Numbered from the stretch's first letter, positions 23,664 through 32,932 are shown. The stretch: DNA of 46,945 nucleotides from Candidatus Saganbacteria bacterium (GCA_013202975.1 JABMQY010000038.1:1-46945), one strand, 5' to 3'. Notes: generated by a model from the letters alone, not told the origin. Program-made: numbers and translations.

Positions 23664-23954
23664 TTATTTAGCAAACTTTTCAGGATTCTTTTCAAATGCT
23701 CCTGGGCATGCAGCACAGCAAAAATAATATGTCTTGCCCATATATTCTGTGCTTGAATACGCATTCGATTTTTTTATCTTAGTCCCCATTACCGGACACT
23801 GGACCATATCCTCTTGATCTGTCATAGAATCCATTTGGGAATTCATATGCATTTCGCTTCCCATTCCAAAATAATGCCTCCCCCCCATCCCAAAATACCA
23901 AACTGCTCCAACTATAACCAAAACAACCAAAACACCTATTATCACATTTTTCAT
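23664..23954 (-). CDS. Membrane-anchored YHS-domain protein
   Basis: A 96-residue protein with one N-terminal membrane helix (residues 3-22), a Met/His/Gly-rich linker (MGGRHYFGMGSEMHMNSQMDSM) and a C-terminal YHS domain (VQCPVMGTKIKKSNAYSSTEY, YYFCCAACPGAFEKNPEKF). The linker has many Cu(I)-binding Met residues. Probably it is a periplasmic-facing copper chaperone that feeds CusB/CusA or the cupredoxin. It starts one base after the 23956-24174 gene, and the YHS mini-gene follows after 15 bases. Confidence 0.87.
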   Translation of the reverse strand: MKNVIIGVLVVLVIVGAVWYFGMGGRHYFGMGSEMHMNSQMDSMTDQEDMVQCPVMGTKIKKSNAYSSTEYMGKTYYFCCAACPGAFEKNPEKFAK

Positions 23955-23955
23955 C

Positions 23956-24174
23956 TTATTTCCCTCCTTTTGGATTTGTATGCTGCTTCATCTCTTGCGG
24001 CGACATGAACAGGTGTTTAACCGGTCCAAAGTCCTTGAAGGTAAACAACAAAACAATTCCGATAATAAAAACCACTAAAAACCAAACAACAAAATTGCGC
24101 AGAGACTTACTAGACTTATCATCTAAATGTCCCAATTCCGGATTACTGCAGCAGATTGGTTTTTTCTCTTCCAT
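23956..24174 (-). CDS. Small single-helix membrane protein of the copper operon
   Basis: This 72-residue protein is not recognised. It has a short N-terminal segment with adjacent cysteines (KPICCSNPELGH), a membrane helix (about 28-47, VVWFLVVFIIGIVLLF) and a tail with Met and His (HLFMSPQEMKQH). Cys-Cys on one side and Met/His on the other side of the membrane could handle copper on both faces, which is only inference. It lies three bases behind the PII-like gene and one base before the next gene, so it belongs to the operon. An AAGGAGG-like site precedes the ATG. Confidence 0.7.
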   Translation of the reverse strand: MEEKKPICCSNPELGHLDDKSSKSLRNFVVWFLVVFIIGIVLLFTFKDFGPVKHLFMSPQEMKQHTNPKGGK

Positions 24175-24177
24175 AAA

Positions 24178-24495
24178 TTATACCTCCTTAATTTTTTCAA
24201 ACTTTTCAAGGGTTGTTTGACTTATAAAACCATCCCCTTTGTGCCCAGTGTATGCCTCCTTGATTATGGTGTCAAAAATTTTAGTTGCCATTTTATCATC
24301 ACAAAATATCTTAATTTTACTCCTGGTAGCATAGGCTGTTGCATACTCAACCGAAAGCTCTTTTTCCTTTTCAGCTGTCTCGACCCCAATTGTCTTAACA
24401 TCAATAACAGAAACACAAGATACCCTAAGCTTATCCAAAGCACGAATAACCTTATCTGCCACCTCTGTCCTTACACAGGCTTCAATTAGTTTCAT
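24178..24495 (-). CDS. PII-like protein linked to heavy-metal efflux (PII-NG type)
   Basis: A 105-residue ferredoxin-like trimeric-fold protein with PII features: MKLIEACVRTEVADKVIRALDKL at the start and the B-loop-like YTGHKGDGFISQ near residue 83. The T-loop lacks the uridylylated Tyr of GlnB. A separate PII group, PII-NG, is known to sit next to CusA/CzcA-type pumps, and this gene overlaps cusA by four bases (ATGA). It probably binds a nucleotide or metal and adjusts the pump. It is not part of nitrogen control here. Confidence 0.85.
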   Translation of the reverse strand: MKLIEACVRTEVADKVIRALDKLRVSCVSVIDVKTIGVETAEKEKELSVEYATAYATRSKIKIFCDDKMATKIFDTIIKEAYTGHKGDGFISQTTLEKFEKIKEV

Positions 24496-27400
24496 TTTTC
24501 ACCTCCCAACTCTTTAGATTTTTTTAGCTCCTGTTCTTTTATTATAGTAAAAAATACAGGAACAACGACCAAATTCAGGAAAGTCGCACTGATTAAGCCG
24601 CCAATTAAAGGGGTAGCCATCGGACGCATTATCTCAGATCCCGCACCTGATATTAACATTAACGGGATTAATGCCAATATAGTAGTGCAAACAGTCATCA
24701 TCACCGGCCGAACACGCAAAAGAGCCCCCTCGATCACGGCTTCATCAATATCCGCTTTGGATTTTATCTCTTTTCTTTTAAACAGATCATTTAAAACCGA
24801 TATCATAATTATTCCGCCGTCGGTTGCAATACCAGCTAAGGCGATATAGCCGACCCATACCGCCACACTAAAATTAAACCCTAAAAAATACTGGAGAATT
24901 AATCCTCCGGCAATTGAAACCGGAATACCCAAGAATATAATTAAAAGCTGTTTCAATGAATTCAAAGAGATGTATAAAATTACAAAAATCACAAAAAGAG
25001 CTAGCGGAACTACCAACATTAACTGTTTTTTTGCCCTAACCTGATTTTCAAACTCCCCAGACCATTGAATAAAATATCCGGGTGGTAAATTTATCTCTTT
25101 TGCCACAACCTTACTTGCTTCTTCAACAAAACCGACCATATCCCTTCCACGTACATTCATCAAAACAAAAGATCGAAGCAGGCCATTCTCAGAATTAATC
25201 ATTGAAGGACCAACTGTTGTCTCAAATTTTGCTAATTGAGCCAGGGGGATTTGACGAACCAATACCCGCTCAAGCGCCGGAAGATTATCACGCAGCTCTC
25301 TGGCATAGCGAACACGGACAGGATAACGCTCTCTCCCCTCAACTGTCCAGGTAATCGGCATTCCACCAAGCGCCATTTCGATCACAGATTGAACTTCAGA
25401 AATTTGAATTCCATAGCGCGCAATTGCTTCCCGATCAATTTTTATCTCAAGATAAGGTTTACCCGCCACCTTCTCAGCATAAACATCAACTGCTCCCGGA
25501 ACTTTTCGGACAACTCGATCAACATCTAGAGCTAGCTTTCCCAACACATTAAGATCTGGTCCAAATATCTTTACTCCGACATTGGTTCTGATTCCGGTTG
25601 ATAACATTGCAATACGATTTATAATCGGCTGAGTCCAGATATTAGAAACTCCGGGAAACTGCAAAGCAGTGTCCATCTCCATTATTAATTTATCTTTATT
25701 CATTCCTTTGCGCCATTTTGATTTTGGTTTTAAGTTAATGACCGTCTCAAACATCTCAATCGGAGCAGGATCAGTCGCTGTTTCGGCCCGTCCAAGCTTT
25801 CCAACCACCATCTCAACCTCCGGAAACGAACGCAGAATTTCGTCCTGCTGCTGCATTACCTGATTGGCCTTTGTTAGAGATACAGCCGGAGACATAACCG
25901 GCATAAATAAAATCGATCCTTCATCAAGCGGCGGCATAAATTCACGGCCAATCAACATGGATAATCCAAAACCAACTACTAACAAAGCAATTGTGATTCC
26001 AATGACTACCTTTTGACAGAAGAGCGCCCAGGTAATTATTGGCTTATAGATTTTCTGTAATTTGCTCGAAACATAATTCTCTTCCGGCAATTTTAGTTTT
26101 CCTTTGAAAAGGAAGGTCGCAATAACCGGAATAATAGTTAAGCTTAAAACAACCGCACCAAACATGGCAAAGGTCTTAGTATAGGCCAGCGGCTTAAAAA
26201 GCTTACCTTCTTCTCCCTGCAGAACAAAAACCGGAATAAAACCGACAATAGTGGTCAGGGTCGCAGTCAAAAGCGGAGCAGAAATCTCTTTTACTGACTG
26301 TAAAGTAGTCTCTACGATGCTGGTCCCGCCTTTTCTTTCAGCCAAATGCCTGTAAATATTCTCTGTGACAATAATACCGTAATCAACCATTGCCCCAATC
26401 GCAATCGCCAAACCACCCAAAGACATTACATTGGCATCAATTTTAAAATAATACATTCCGATAAATGACATCAAAATTCCCGCCGGAAGTATTAATGAAA
26501 CTATTAATGTAGCCGGAACACTAAGCAGAAAAGCATAAATAACAAAAACAGTAACTAATACTTCAAGTTGAAGGGCAGTGGTTAAGGTGGCAATTGTCCG
26601 ATCGATTAACCCGGTCCGATCATAAAAAGGAACAATCTTTACCCCGGCCGGCAAACCGGGCTCAATCTCATTTATCTTTTTCTTAACTGCATCAATAACT
26701 TTACGGGGATTTTCCCCATAACGCATCACTACTACTCCGCCGACTGCCTCCTTCCCATCTTTATCTAAAGCCCCGCGGCGAAAAGCCGGACCAAAAGAGA
26801 CATTCCCCAGGTTTTTTATAAAAATAGGAACCCCATCTTTCTCTGCGACGGCAATATTCTCCAGGTCTTTTAATGATTTGATAAACCCAATCCCTCGGAC
26901 AATGAACTCCCGCGAGCCATCCTCAATCACCCTGGCTCCGACATCAATGTTTGAGTTGCGAACTGCCATGAATACTTTACTGGCTGGAATATTGTAAGCA
27001 AGCAGCTTGTTTGGATCAATATCAACCTGATATTCTTTAATAAATCCGCCAACAGAGGCAACCTCGGCTACCCCTTCTACTGCGTTTAATTGATTGCGGA
27101 CATACCAGTCTTGAATTGAACGGAGTTCGGCTAAATTCTTGCCCTCCCCTTCTACCGTATACCAAAAAACCTGGCCTAAACCAGTGGCATCGGGCCCCAG
27201 GGTTGGGACGACCCCTTTGGGCAGATCCTTTTGAATAACATTTAGTCGCTCCAAAACCCGGGTTCTGGAAAAATAGAAGTCTGCATTATCATGAAAAATC
27301 ATATATATCATTGAAAAGCCAAAAGCAGAGGATGAACGTATAACTTTTACTCCCGGAACTCCCTGCAGGGCATTTGTCAGAGGATAAGTTACCTGGTCTT

Positions 27401-27584
27401 CAATATCTTTAGGCGATCTGCCCTGCCAATCGGAAAAGACAATAATTTGTTTCTCGCCAATATCCGGAATTGCATCAATCGGAGTGTTGTATACAGCATA
27501 AATTCCCCAAAGAATTAAAAATACAAAAAATGCGATCGAAACAATCCTGCGCCGCAGTACTAATTCAATTATTTTGTTTATCAT
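24492..27584 (-). CDS. cusA: Heavy-metal RND efflux pump (Cu/Ag type)
   Basis: The 1030-residue inner-membrane pump expels Cu(I)/Ag(I) from the periplasm by proton exchange. It has the RND layout of 12 membrane helices and two large periplasmic loops. The proton-relay Asp is in GGLAIAIGAMVDYGIIVTEN. The three methionines known to bind Cu(I)/Ag(I) in Escherichia coli CusA are conserved in context: ILFMPVMSP, APIEMFETV and INRIAMLSTGIR. This points to monovalent ions rather than Co/Zn/Cd. It is flanked by cusB and the PII-like gene. The start is ATG 27584 with only a distant GGAG; two bases separate it from the cusB stop, so coupling is likely. Confidence 0.97.
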   Translation of the reverse strand: MINKIIELVLRRRIVSIAFFVFLILWGIYAVYNTPIDAIPDIGEKQIIVFSDWQGRSPKDIEDQVTYPLTNALQGVPGVKVIRSSSAFGFSMIYMIFHDNADFYFSRTRVLERLNVIQKDLPKGVVPTLGPDATGLGQVFWYTVEGEGKNLAELRSIQDWYVRNQLNAVEGVAEVASVGGFIKEYQVDIDPNKLLAYNIPASKVFMAVRNSNIDVGARVIEDGSREFIVRGIGFIKSLKDLENIAVAEKDGVPIFIKNLGNVSFGPAFRRGALDKDGKEAVGGVVVMRYGENPRKVIDAVKKKINEIEPGLPAGVKIVPFYDRTGLIDRTIATLTTALQLEVLVTVFVIYAFLLSVPATLIVSLILPAGILMSFIGMYYFKIDANVMSLGGLAIAIGAMVDYGIIVTENIYRHLAERKGGTSIVETTLQSVKEISAPLLTATLTTIVGFIPVFVLQGEEGKLFKPLAYTKTFAMFGAVVLSLTIIPVIATFLFKGKLKLPEENYVSSKLQKIYKPIITWALFCQKVVIGITIALLVVGFGLSMLIGREFMPPLDEGSILFMPVMSPAVSLTKANQVMQQQDEILRSFPEVEMVVGKLGRAETATDPAPIEMFETVINLKPKSKWRKGMNKDKLIMEMDTALQFPGVSNIWTQPIINRIAMLSTGIRTNVGVKIFGPDLNVLGKLALDVDRVVRKVPGAVDVYAEKVAGKPYLEIKIDREAIARYGIQISEVQSVIEMALGGMPITWTVEGRERYPVRVRYARELRDNLPALERVLVRQIPLAQLAKFETTVGPSMINSENGLLRSFVLMNVRGRDMVGFVEEASKVVAKEINLPPGYFIQWSGEFENQVRAKKQLMLVVPLALFVIFVILYISLNSLKQLLIIFLGIPVSIAGGLILQYFLGFNFSVAVWVGYIALAGIATDGGIIMISVLNDLFKRKEIKSKADIDEAVIEGALLRVRPVMMTVCTTILALIPLMLISGAGSEIMRPMATPLIGGLISATFLNLVVVPVFFTIIKEQELKKSKELGGEK

Positions 27585-27586
27585 GA

Positions 27587-28873
27587 CTAGTGCTTATGCT
27601 CCTGCTTCACTTCCTTAGCTGAAGAGCCATACAATCCGGACATGCCGCCCGACAATTCACTTTGCGAATCAATTAAAAAGTTTGCAGCAACAACTACCGC
27701 TTCATCTTTTTTGACCCCGGAAATAAGAGGATAGACCAATTGCTTTTCTCCATCGATTAAAATAGAGGCCAAAGGCCCAACTCGAACGCTGCGTCTTTCA
27801 TAATATCCGGCTCCCTTGTCTATATATACTAGTTTCCGTTTTCCAGTTTCGAGTAAGGCTGCCTTAGGAATAGCATATTTGTTTCCCTGTGGAATAATAA
27901 AATCAACATCAACATACATATTGGCACGAAGCAGGGAGTAGGCTTTTGGGATTTCTATCCTTATTTTCTGCGTCCGGCTCTTGCTGTCTAAAACAGGAAC
28001 AATCCCGCGAATTATCCCGGAAAACTTTTTGTCGGGATAGGCTATAGTTGTTACATCAACCCGCTGTCCCTCTATTACATCTGAAAGTTCGTATTCATAG
28101 ATATTTGCGTAAACCCAGGCGCGGTCCTCCGGTAAAATTAAAGCATCATCTGATTTTTTTGTTAAATGTAGTCTCTTGATCTCTTTTTCGCTTATTCCCA
28201 ATAATCTGAGCTTCTTTGCTGCTAAATTTACAACAGATAAATCGTTTAAAGCAGAAAGATATTCTTCTTCCGCAACCTGCAATTGTGGATCATAAGCAAC
28301 TACACCCACCGCTCTTATTTCCCGGAAAACGCTGTACCTCTTAAGAGGCATTGACCGCACCTGAGCTAACTTGATCTGTTTTGAGGTTAATTTTACCAAT
28401 TGAGCATTAGACGACATATCCATTGGAGCAATATCTTCGTCCGGATAAAAAATCAGCCCTTTCTGACCAGTCGAGAATTTAAAATTTGCTCTTTTAGTCT
28501 CTCCGTTCTTTAGTTTAATCGTTAGGCTCAAATCCCAGGAACCAAGCATAGAAATCGATAAATCTGCTTCGTACCTATCCCCTATACCCTGACCCCTAAC
28601 TTCCGAATACATGGCCGGCATATTTCCCATTGCAGCCATTCCATACCCAACATCTACTTTTGCATCAGTAATCGGTTTATGGTTCTTGTCCATTATCATA
28701 ATTTTTACTTTGCCATCCCCAACCCTTGGCGGATTTGGAGAGACTGAAACCTGAAGCATCAAATCCCCCACCCGATACATTTTTGAAGGTTCGGTTTTTA
28801 TTAACCTAAAATATCCAAAAACAAGAACAACTAAAACCACCGCTGCGATCAATATATTTCTTTTTGTCATCAT
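27587..28873 (-). CDS. cusB: CusB-type periplasmic adaptor with N-terminal YtkA-like domain
   Basis: The 428-residue membrane-fusion protein links CusA to the outer-membrane channel. It has an N-terminal membrane anchor (residues 7-22), a YtkA/FixH-like beta domain (about 32-135: QVSVSPNPPRVGDGKVKIMIMDKNHKPI in pieces, AAMGNMPAMYSEV), then the adaptor core with the heavy-metal-binding segment (MDMSSNAQLVKLTSKQIKLAQV), a short helical hairpin and beta-barrel domains (VTTIAYPDKKFSGIIRGIVPVLD). The C-terminus ends HKH. The YtkA-like domain contains a Met-rich loop. It overlaps cusC by four bases. Confidence 0.93.
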   Translation of the reverse strand: MMTKRNILIAAVVLVVLVFGYFRLIKTEPSKMYRVGDLMLQVSVSPNPPRVGDGKVKIMIMDKNHKPITDAKVDVGYGMAAMGNMPAMYSEVRGQGIGDRYEADLSISMLGSWDLSLTIKLKNGETKRANFKFSTGQKGLIFYPDEDIAPMDMSSNAQLVKLTSKQIKLAQVRSMPLKRYSVFREIRAVGVVAYDPQLQVAEEEYLSALNDLSVVNLAAKKLRLLGISEKEIKRLHLTKKSDDALILPEDRAWVYANIYEYELSDVIEGQRVDVTTIAYPDKKFSGIIRGIVPVLDSKSRTQKIRIEIPKAYSLLRANMYVDVDFIIPQGNKYAIPKAALLETGKRKLVYIDKGAGYYERRSVRVGPLASILIDGEKQLVYPLISGVKKDEAVVVAANFLIDSQSELSGGMSGLYGSSAKEVKQEHKH

Positions 28874-30087
28874 AATTTCCTCCCTAACAGGCTTTCTAAC
28901 TCTGCTTTGTAGATTTGCATATCAACCAAATTGCGATAATGGGCAAGTTTTGTATTAAAATACATTTTTTGGGTATTTAATAAATTCGGGAAATCGATTT
29001 TATTTGCCTTATAAGCAATTTCGGCCGCAGACAAAGCCTGCCTGGTCTTTTTTAAGATGGATTTTCGATATAGCCCTTCGGTCCTGGCCGCCATATCAAG
29101 CTTGATAAAAGCAGCTTCAACCTTTTGGTTTAGCTCATTATTGTAATCAATATAAGACTGCTCAACAACGTCCTGCTTGTAACCAACCTCGCCAATTTGA
29201 GACGACTTTGACCAAAACCATAATGGAATCTCTGCTGACAAAAGAAAGTCCCAACCGGTCAAACCAACCCCGGGAGTCTCTCTTTGAAAAAAACTGGTCT
29301 TTAAATCTCCAATCAGATCGGTTTTTGAAATCAAATGCATATCTTCAAGTGATTTCTTTTCGGATTTTAGGGCTAAAAGGGTTGGGTTTGAATCCTTGGC
29401 CCTCTTTATTAAAAGATCCGAATTCAATTCTGCAGAAAATGGCAGAGGGGCGGTTTCCGGATTATATTTTTGATCTTTATTAAGCAATTTTTGTAAACCT
29501 GTCCGGCTTAGTTTTATTTCCTGGCCAAAGGTCAGATCAATATTTTTTAAAAGTTCATATTTTATCTGAGCAGACAGGAGATCCGACTGACTGGACTTGC
29601 CAACCACATATTTTGCTTCCGTAACCTTCATTAATCTTTTCAAAACAGCAAGATTCTCCTGATTAATCTCCCGTTTCTTTATTGCAAATGATAATTTAAA
29701 ATAGGCCGAAATCACTTTACTCCGGATATTCCAATAGGTTTGATCATAAATATGTTTATACTTATTTTCTGTATTCAAAGAAGAAGAACGCAACAACCAA
29801 AATTTATGGGGAAGAGGGATTTTTTGCGAAACCCCATACTGATACCAGGTCGCATTGCCCGGATTTCGCGCCCCAATTGGTATCTGTCTAAAATTATAAA
29901 CCAGGCTTGGCTGATCAAGCCAGCTTTTTTGCTGAGTTCGCGCCTTTGCCGCTTCAAACCTTGCTCTGGCTTGTTTTACCTGTGGATTATTTCCTTCTGC
30001 AAGCCCTAGTGCTTCCCCAAGCGTCAATGCTGAAACCGTTACACTTAGAATTATCAAAAAAACTGGTGCTAACAAAATACCACGCAT
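28870..30087 (-). CDS. cusC: TolC-family outer-membrane channel of the Cus system
   Basis: The 405-residue protein has a signal peptide (about residues 1-20) and two copies of the outer-membrane efflux-protein repeat: ALGLAEGNNPQVKQARARFEAAKAR near the start, and a second half with LGWD-like FLLSAEIPLW, NELNQKVEAAFIKL and AAEIAYKANKIDFPNLLNTQKMY. It forms the outer-membrane exit duct for CusBA. The start is ATG 30087, which has AGAGGAGG upstream; the longer frame to 30105 would put charged residues before the signal. It follows the small secreted protein gene by 36 bases. Confidence 0.92.
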   Translation of the reverse strand: MRGILLAPVFLIILSVTVSALTLGEALGLAEGNNPQVKQARARFEAAKARTQQKSWLDQPSLVYNFRQIPIGARNPGNATWYQYGVSQKIPLPHKFWLLRSSSLNTENKYKHIYDQTYWNIRSKVISAYFKLSFAIKKREINQENLAVLKRLMKVTEAKYVVGKSSQSDLLSAQIKYELLKNIDLTFGQEIKLSRTGLQKLLNKDQKYNPETAPLPFSAELNSDLLIKRAKDSNPTLLALKSEKKSLEDMHLISKTDLIGDLKTSFFQRETPGVGLTGWDFLLSAEIPLWFWSKSSQIGEVGYKQDVVEQSYIDYNNELNQKVEAAFIKLDMAARTEGLYRKSILKKTRQALSAAEIAYKANKIDFPNLLNTQKMYFNTKLAHYRNLVDMQIYKAELESLLGRKL

Positions 30088-30123
30088 ACTAACCTCCTCT
30101 TTCAAACAATGGAACCGGGGAGA

Positions 30124-30453
30124 TTAAATGCTTGGCGGAGCGTGGGGAAGATAAATTGTCCTCAACGTGTTTTTTGGCTTTGGCAGATATGGTTCAAAGA
30201 AATTATAAACTGAGGTTTTTGTAGACTGAAATAAAACATGGAGCTTTGCCAGCAAAATATTTGGAGCGGGTGCAGAAGTTTTTGTCTTAATAGTTTTTGG
30301 CACTTTTTGTAAAGTTACCATCTCACACTCTGAGTGCACTTTTCCGCAATGGGCAAAACTTTTAGCTGCCATGCAAAATATTGTTCCGCTATAGACCAAA
30401 AAGAAAACGGAAAGAATTAAAACTGACAACAATTTAAAGTTTTTGAAAGACAT
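30124..30453 (-). CDS. Small exported protein preceding cusC
   Basis: The first gene of the copper operon encodes 109 residues. A signal peptide or membrane helix covers residues 8-30. The mature part has Cys/His residues (SFAHCGKVHSECEM), a Pro/Lys linker and a C-terminus ending PHAPPSI. Small exported proteins with a Cys/His cluster and a Pro-rich end often precede cus/czc genes, but I cannot name a family with confidence. The start has AAGGAG, unlike most first genes in the window. A periplasmic copper-binding or sensing role is inferred from position. Confidence 0.65.
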   Translation of the reverse strand: MSFKNFKLLSVLILSVFFLVYSGTIFCMAAKSFAHCGKVHSECEMVTLQKVPKTIKTKTSAPAPNILLAKLHVLFQSTKTSVYNFFEPYLPKPKNTLRTIYLPHAPPSI

Positions 30454-30491
30454 CGATTAACTCCTTAATCTCTTTGTTTCCCTTCCCCCTG

Positions 30492-30520
30492 ATTATAGCA
30501 GAATTAACACAAGCTTTCAG
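30492..30520 (-). promoter_or_regulatory. Promoter of the copper operon (CTGAAA-N17-TATAAT)
   Basis: Minus strand: CTGAAA at 30515-30520, 17-base spacer, consensus TATAAT at 30492-30497, then a leader of about 35 bases with an AAGGAG site. No clear operator dyad for a copper regulator was seen. Confidence 0.6.
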
Positions 30521-30536
30521 GTATTCTTCTAAAATG

Positions 30537-31760
30537 TCATGCCCGATTTTTTTCTTTTAAAGAGAAGCATAATTCAAGCAATCCGCCAACCAAAACAAAC
30601 GCACCAAGTAAAAACATAATTGTTTGCAAACCAAAGATATCTGCCACCTCTCCCAGAACAATTACTGGAAAGGTGAAAGCTGAATTTATAAACATATTTT
30701 GCACACCAAAAACCCTGCCCCGAATCAATCTAGGAACCTTTTCATGGAGAACAGTCTGCAGCGGAGCAACAATAAATGAGTTTCCAACACCTAAAAAGAA
30801 GATTGAGGTCAAAGCAATTGAAATATCCCTAGCCTGGCTTAAAACAATAAGCGCTCCACCCGCTAAGAAAAACCCGGCCTGAGCCAATCGATTTTTCTTA
30901 AACCAATGCCCGGAATGCCCCAAGAAAAATCCACCCGCCACCATACCAGCACCGGCTGAAATAACCAGATAGCCAAAATTTGCAGCCCCAATCCCTAAGA
31001 CTTTCTCGGAAAACTTAACCGACATCATACTAACGGCCGCCAGAACAGATGTAGCAAAAAACAGCTTGATTAAAGCCCCTTTAATAGAATTCTTTCTCCG
31101 TATATATTCGAGCCCCATCCTCAAGTCTTTAATTAATCCTCCAACACTCTCGTCCATCTTCTTCTCGCGATGTTTCATAGAAAGCATCAATGTTGCAAGG
31201 GTAGAAGAAAGATGAAGAGAGGCAGCAATTACCAGAACAATTTTAACACCGAAAAAATTGGCCAGAGGAGCCGCCAACCCAATGCCAATTACCGAGGCAG
31301 CCATTAGAGACATCATAAAAAGAGAATTAGCCGCAATTAAATCGCGCTTTTCCACCAACATGGGAATACTTGCTGTTTCCGCGGGAGCAAAGAATTGAGA
31401 AACAGAAAAAATAACAAAACTAATAAAAAAAACGATCCATAAGGATTGATTAATAAAAGAAATAATAAGCAGGATAAGGCAGCCCCTAATAAGGTTTGAA
31501 AATACCATTACTTTCTTCTTATCCCAACGATCGACAAAGACTCCGGCGCTGGGACCGAATAAAATCGCAGAAAAACCAAAGGCCAGCATAGGCACACTTA
31601 CACCCAAATTTGTTCCTGATAATTTATATGCTAAAACCAGTAGGACATAAAGCAGGAACCTATCTCCTATTTGCGACATAAGCTGGTCAAGCCAGAGAAA
31701 AACAAAGTTTTTGTTTTTTAAAACATGCAGAAATCTGGCCCGTTTTTGAGATTTAAACAT
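30537..31760 (-). CDS. MFS exporter (MFS_3-type)
   Basis: A 407-residue major facilitator with about 12 membrane helices and the loop 2-3 motif FGPSAGVFVDRWDKKKVMVFSN (read as G-x3-D-R-x-D-K-K). It resembles drug- and siderophore-export MFS proteins (LLLYVLLVLAYKLSG, FAPAETASIPMLV, IRGRVFGVQNMF). The substrate is unknown. I use ATG 31760, which overlaps the CDF stop by one base (TAATG) and has GGAAG upstream, rather than the TTG 18 bases earlier. It is the last gene of the vWA-lipoprotein-CDF operon, so metal or metal-chelate export is possible. Confidence 0.9.
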   Translation of the reverse strand: MFKSQKRARFLHVLKNKNFVFLWLDQLMSQIGDRFLLYVLLVLAYKLSGTNLGVSVPMLAFGFSAILFGPSAGVFVDRWDKKKVMVFSNLIRGCLILLIISFINQSLWIVFFISFVIFSVSQFFAPAETASIPMLVEKRDLIAANSLFMMSLMAASVIGIGLAAPLANFFGVKIVLVIAASLHLSSTLATLMLSMKHREKKMDESVGGLIKDLRMGLEYIRRKNSIKGALIKLFFATSVLAAVSMMSVKFSEKVLGIGAANFGYLVISAGAGMVAGGFFLGHSGHWFKKNRLAQAGFFLAGGALIVLSQARDISIALTSIFFLGVGNSFIVAPLQTVLHEKVPRLIRGRVFGVQNMFINSAFTFPVIVLGEVADIFGLQTIMFLLGAFVLVGGLLELCFSLKEKNRA

Positions 31761-32677
31761 TACTTCTTCCGTGGACAAAAGATCGTCCCTTCACACTGCT
31801 CACACTCAAACTCAATCGTAGCGTGTTCTATGTGAAAATCCTGGCGCAGGATCTCTTTTATTCTTTTAGACACATTGCTGCAGTCGCTTACCAGAATATC
31901 ATCAACCAAGACATGGGCAGAAAGAGCCCTGAGACCGGAAGAAATAGTCCAAATGTGGATATCATGCACATCGCGAACACCAGAAATTTGCTTCTTAATT
32001 GCTTCTATTACCTTTTCTAATTTAATGTCTTTGGGGGTTGCCTCCAAAAGGATATCGACAGCCTCAGAAACTAATTTCCAGGCTCCACGAAGGATTACTA
32101 TTGCAATAACAAATCCGATGATCGGATCAACCAGATAAAAACCGGTAAAATAGATAATTATTGCGCCAATTATGACACCCACAGAGGAGAGTGCATCAGA
32201 AATAACATGCCAAAGCGCTCCCTGGATATTTAAATTTTCCTTTCCTCCCCTCGATAGAATAAAAGCAGAAGCAAGATTTGCAACCAATCCAATCCCTGCC
32301 ACCACCAACATTAATCCCCCTTCAACCGGAGTTGGGGTTATAATCCTTTGGATCGCCTGATAAAAGATATATCCGGCAATTAGGACTAAGAAAGAACCGT
32401 TTAAAAGGGCAGATAGAATCTCTAAGCGATAAAAGCCATAAGTTTTTTCGGCAGTTGCAGGACGTCGAGAAAACCAGAGGGCAAATAAGGCTAATGCCAG
32501 GGCGCCTGAGTCGGTAAACATATGCCCGGCATCAGATAATAGCGCCAAACTACCAGAAACTATGCCTCCAACAACTTCAACTGCAATCATTGAGGTAGTT
32601 ATTAGAAAAGCAAATAGAAGGGCTCTCTTGTTGGTATCGTAAGAAGTCAAATTGTGCGAATGGTCATGATGGGTCAT
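31760..32677 (-). CDS. Cation diffusion facilitator (Zn/Cd/Co exporter, CzcD-like)
   Basis: A 305-residue CDF protein with six membrane helices. The N-terminus is His-rich (MTHHDHSHN). The metal sites show as ALLSDAGHMFTDSGAL (HxxxD) and ALWHVISDALSSVGV (HxxxD). The cytoplasmic domain has the typical LEATPKDIKLEKVIEAI and RDVHDIHIWTISSGLRALSAHV. A Cys pair and another Cys at the end (CEQCEGTIFC) are extra. It exports Zn2+, Cd2+ or Co2+ by proton exchange. It starts immediately after the zinc-ribbon gene and overlaps the MFS gene. Confidence 0.95.
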   Translation of the reverse strand: MTHHDHSHNLTSYDTNKRALLFAFLITTSMIAVEVVGGIVSGSLALLSDAGHMFTDSGALALALFALWFSRRPATAEKTYGFYRLEILSALLNGSFLVLIAGYIFYQAIQRIITPTPVEGGLMLVVAGIGLVANLASAFILSRGGKENLNIQGALWHVISDALSSVGVIIGAIIIYFTGFYLVDPIIGFVIAIVILRGAWKLVSEAVDILLEATPKDIKLEKVIEAIKKQISGVRDVHDIHIWTISSGLRALSAHVLVDDILVSDCSNVSKRIKEILRQDFHIEHATIEFECEQCEGTIFCPRKK

Positions 32678-32932
32678 TTATTTTTTCCAGCGTTTCAGGT
32701 TTGGAAGGGTCATGTTGGCCAATTCACGGGCCTTTTCCTCATCGATCCCCATCTTTTTTGCCATTTCTATATTTTTGTCAATCTTCTGCTCAAGGGTTAT
32801 CCCTTCATCTTTAAACTTTCCATTTTCAAAACAGAATCGACAGAATTCCTGACTCTTTGATCCGTCAGCATTAGCCCCTTTATCATAATCAGAGCGCAAA
32901 GGCATTCCGCAGCTTTGACATACACTTGACAT
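32678..32932 (-). CDS. Small zinc-ribbon protein
   Basis: The 84-residue protein begins with a putative zinc ribbon: CQSCGMPLRSDYDKGANADGSKSQEFCRFCFENGKF, cited by its pairs CxxC at residues 5-8 and 31-34. A helical tail follows (EQKIDKNIEMAKKMGIDEEKARELANM). This matches the small zinc-ribbon family commonly annotated as a putative zinc-ribbon domain protein. The molecular role is unknown. The start has AGGAGG, and the gene joins the CDF gene without a gap, so zinc sensing or buffering is a fair guess. Confidence 0.85.
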   Translation of the reverse strand: MSSVCQSCGMPLRSDYDKGANADGSKSQEFCRFCFENGKFKDEGITLEQKIDKNIEMAKKMGIDEEKARELANMTLPNLKRWKK

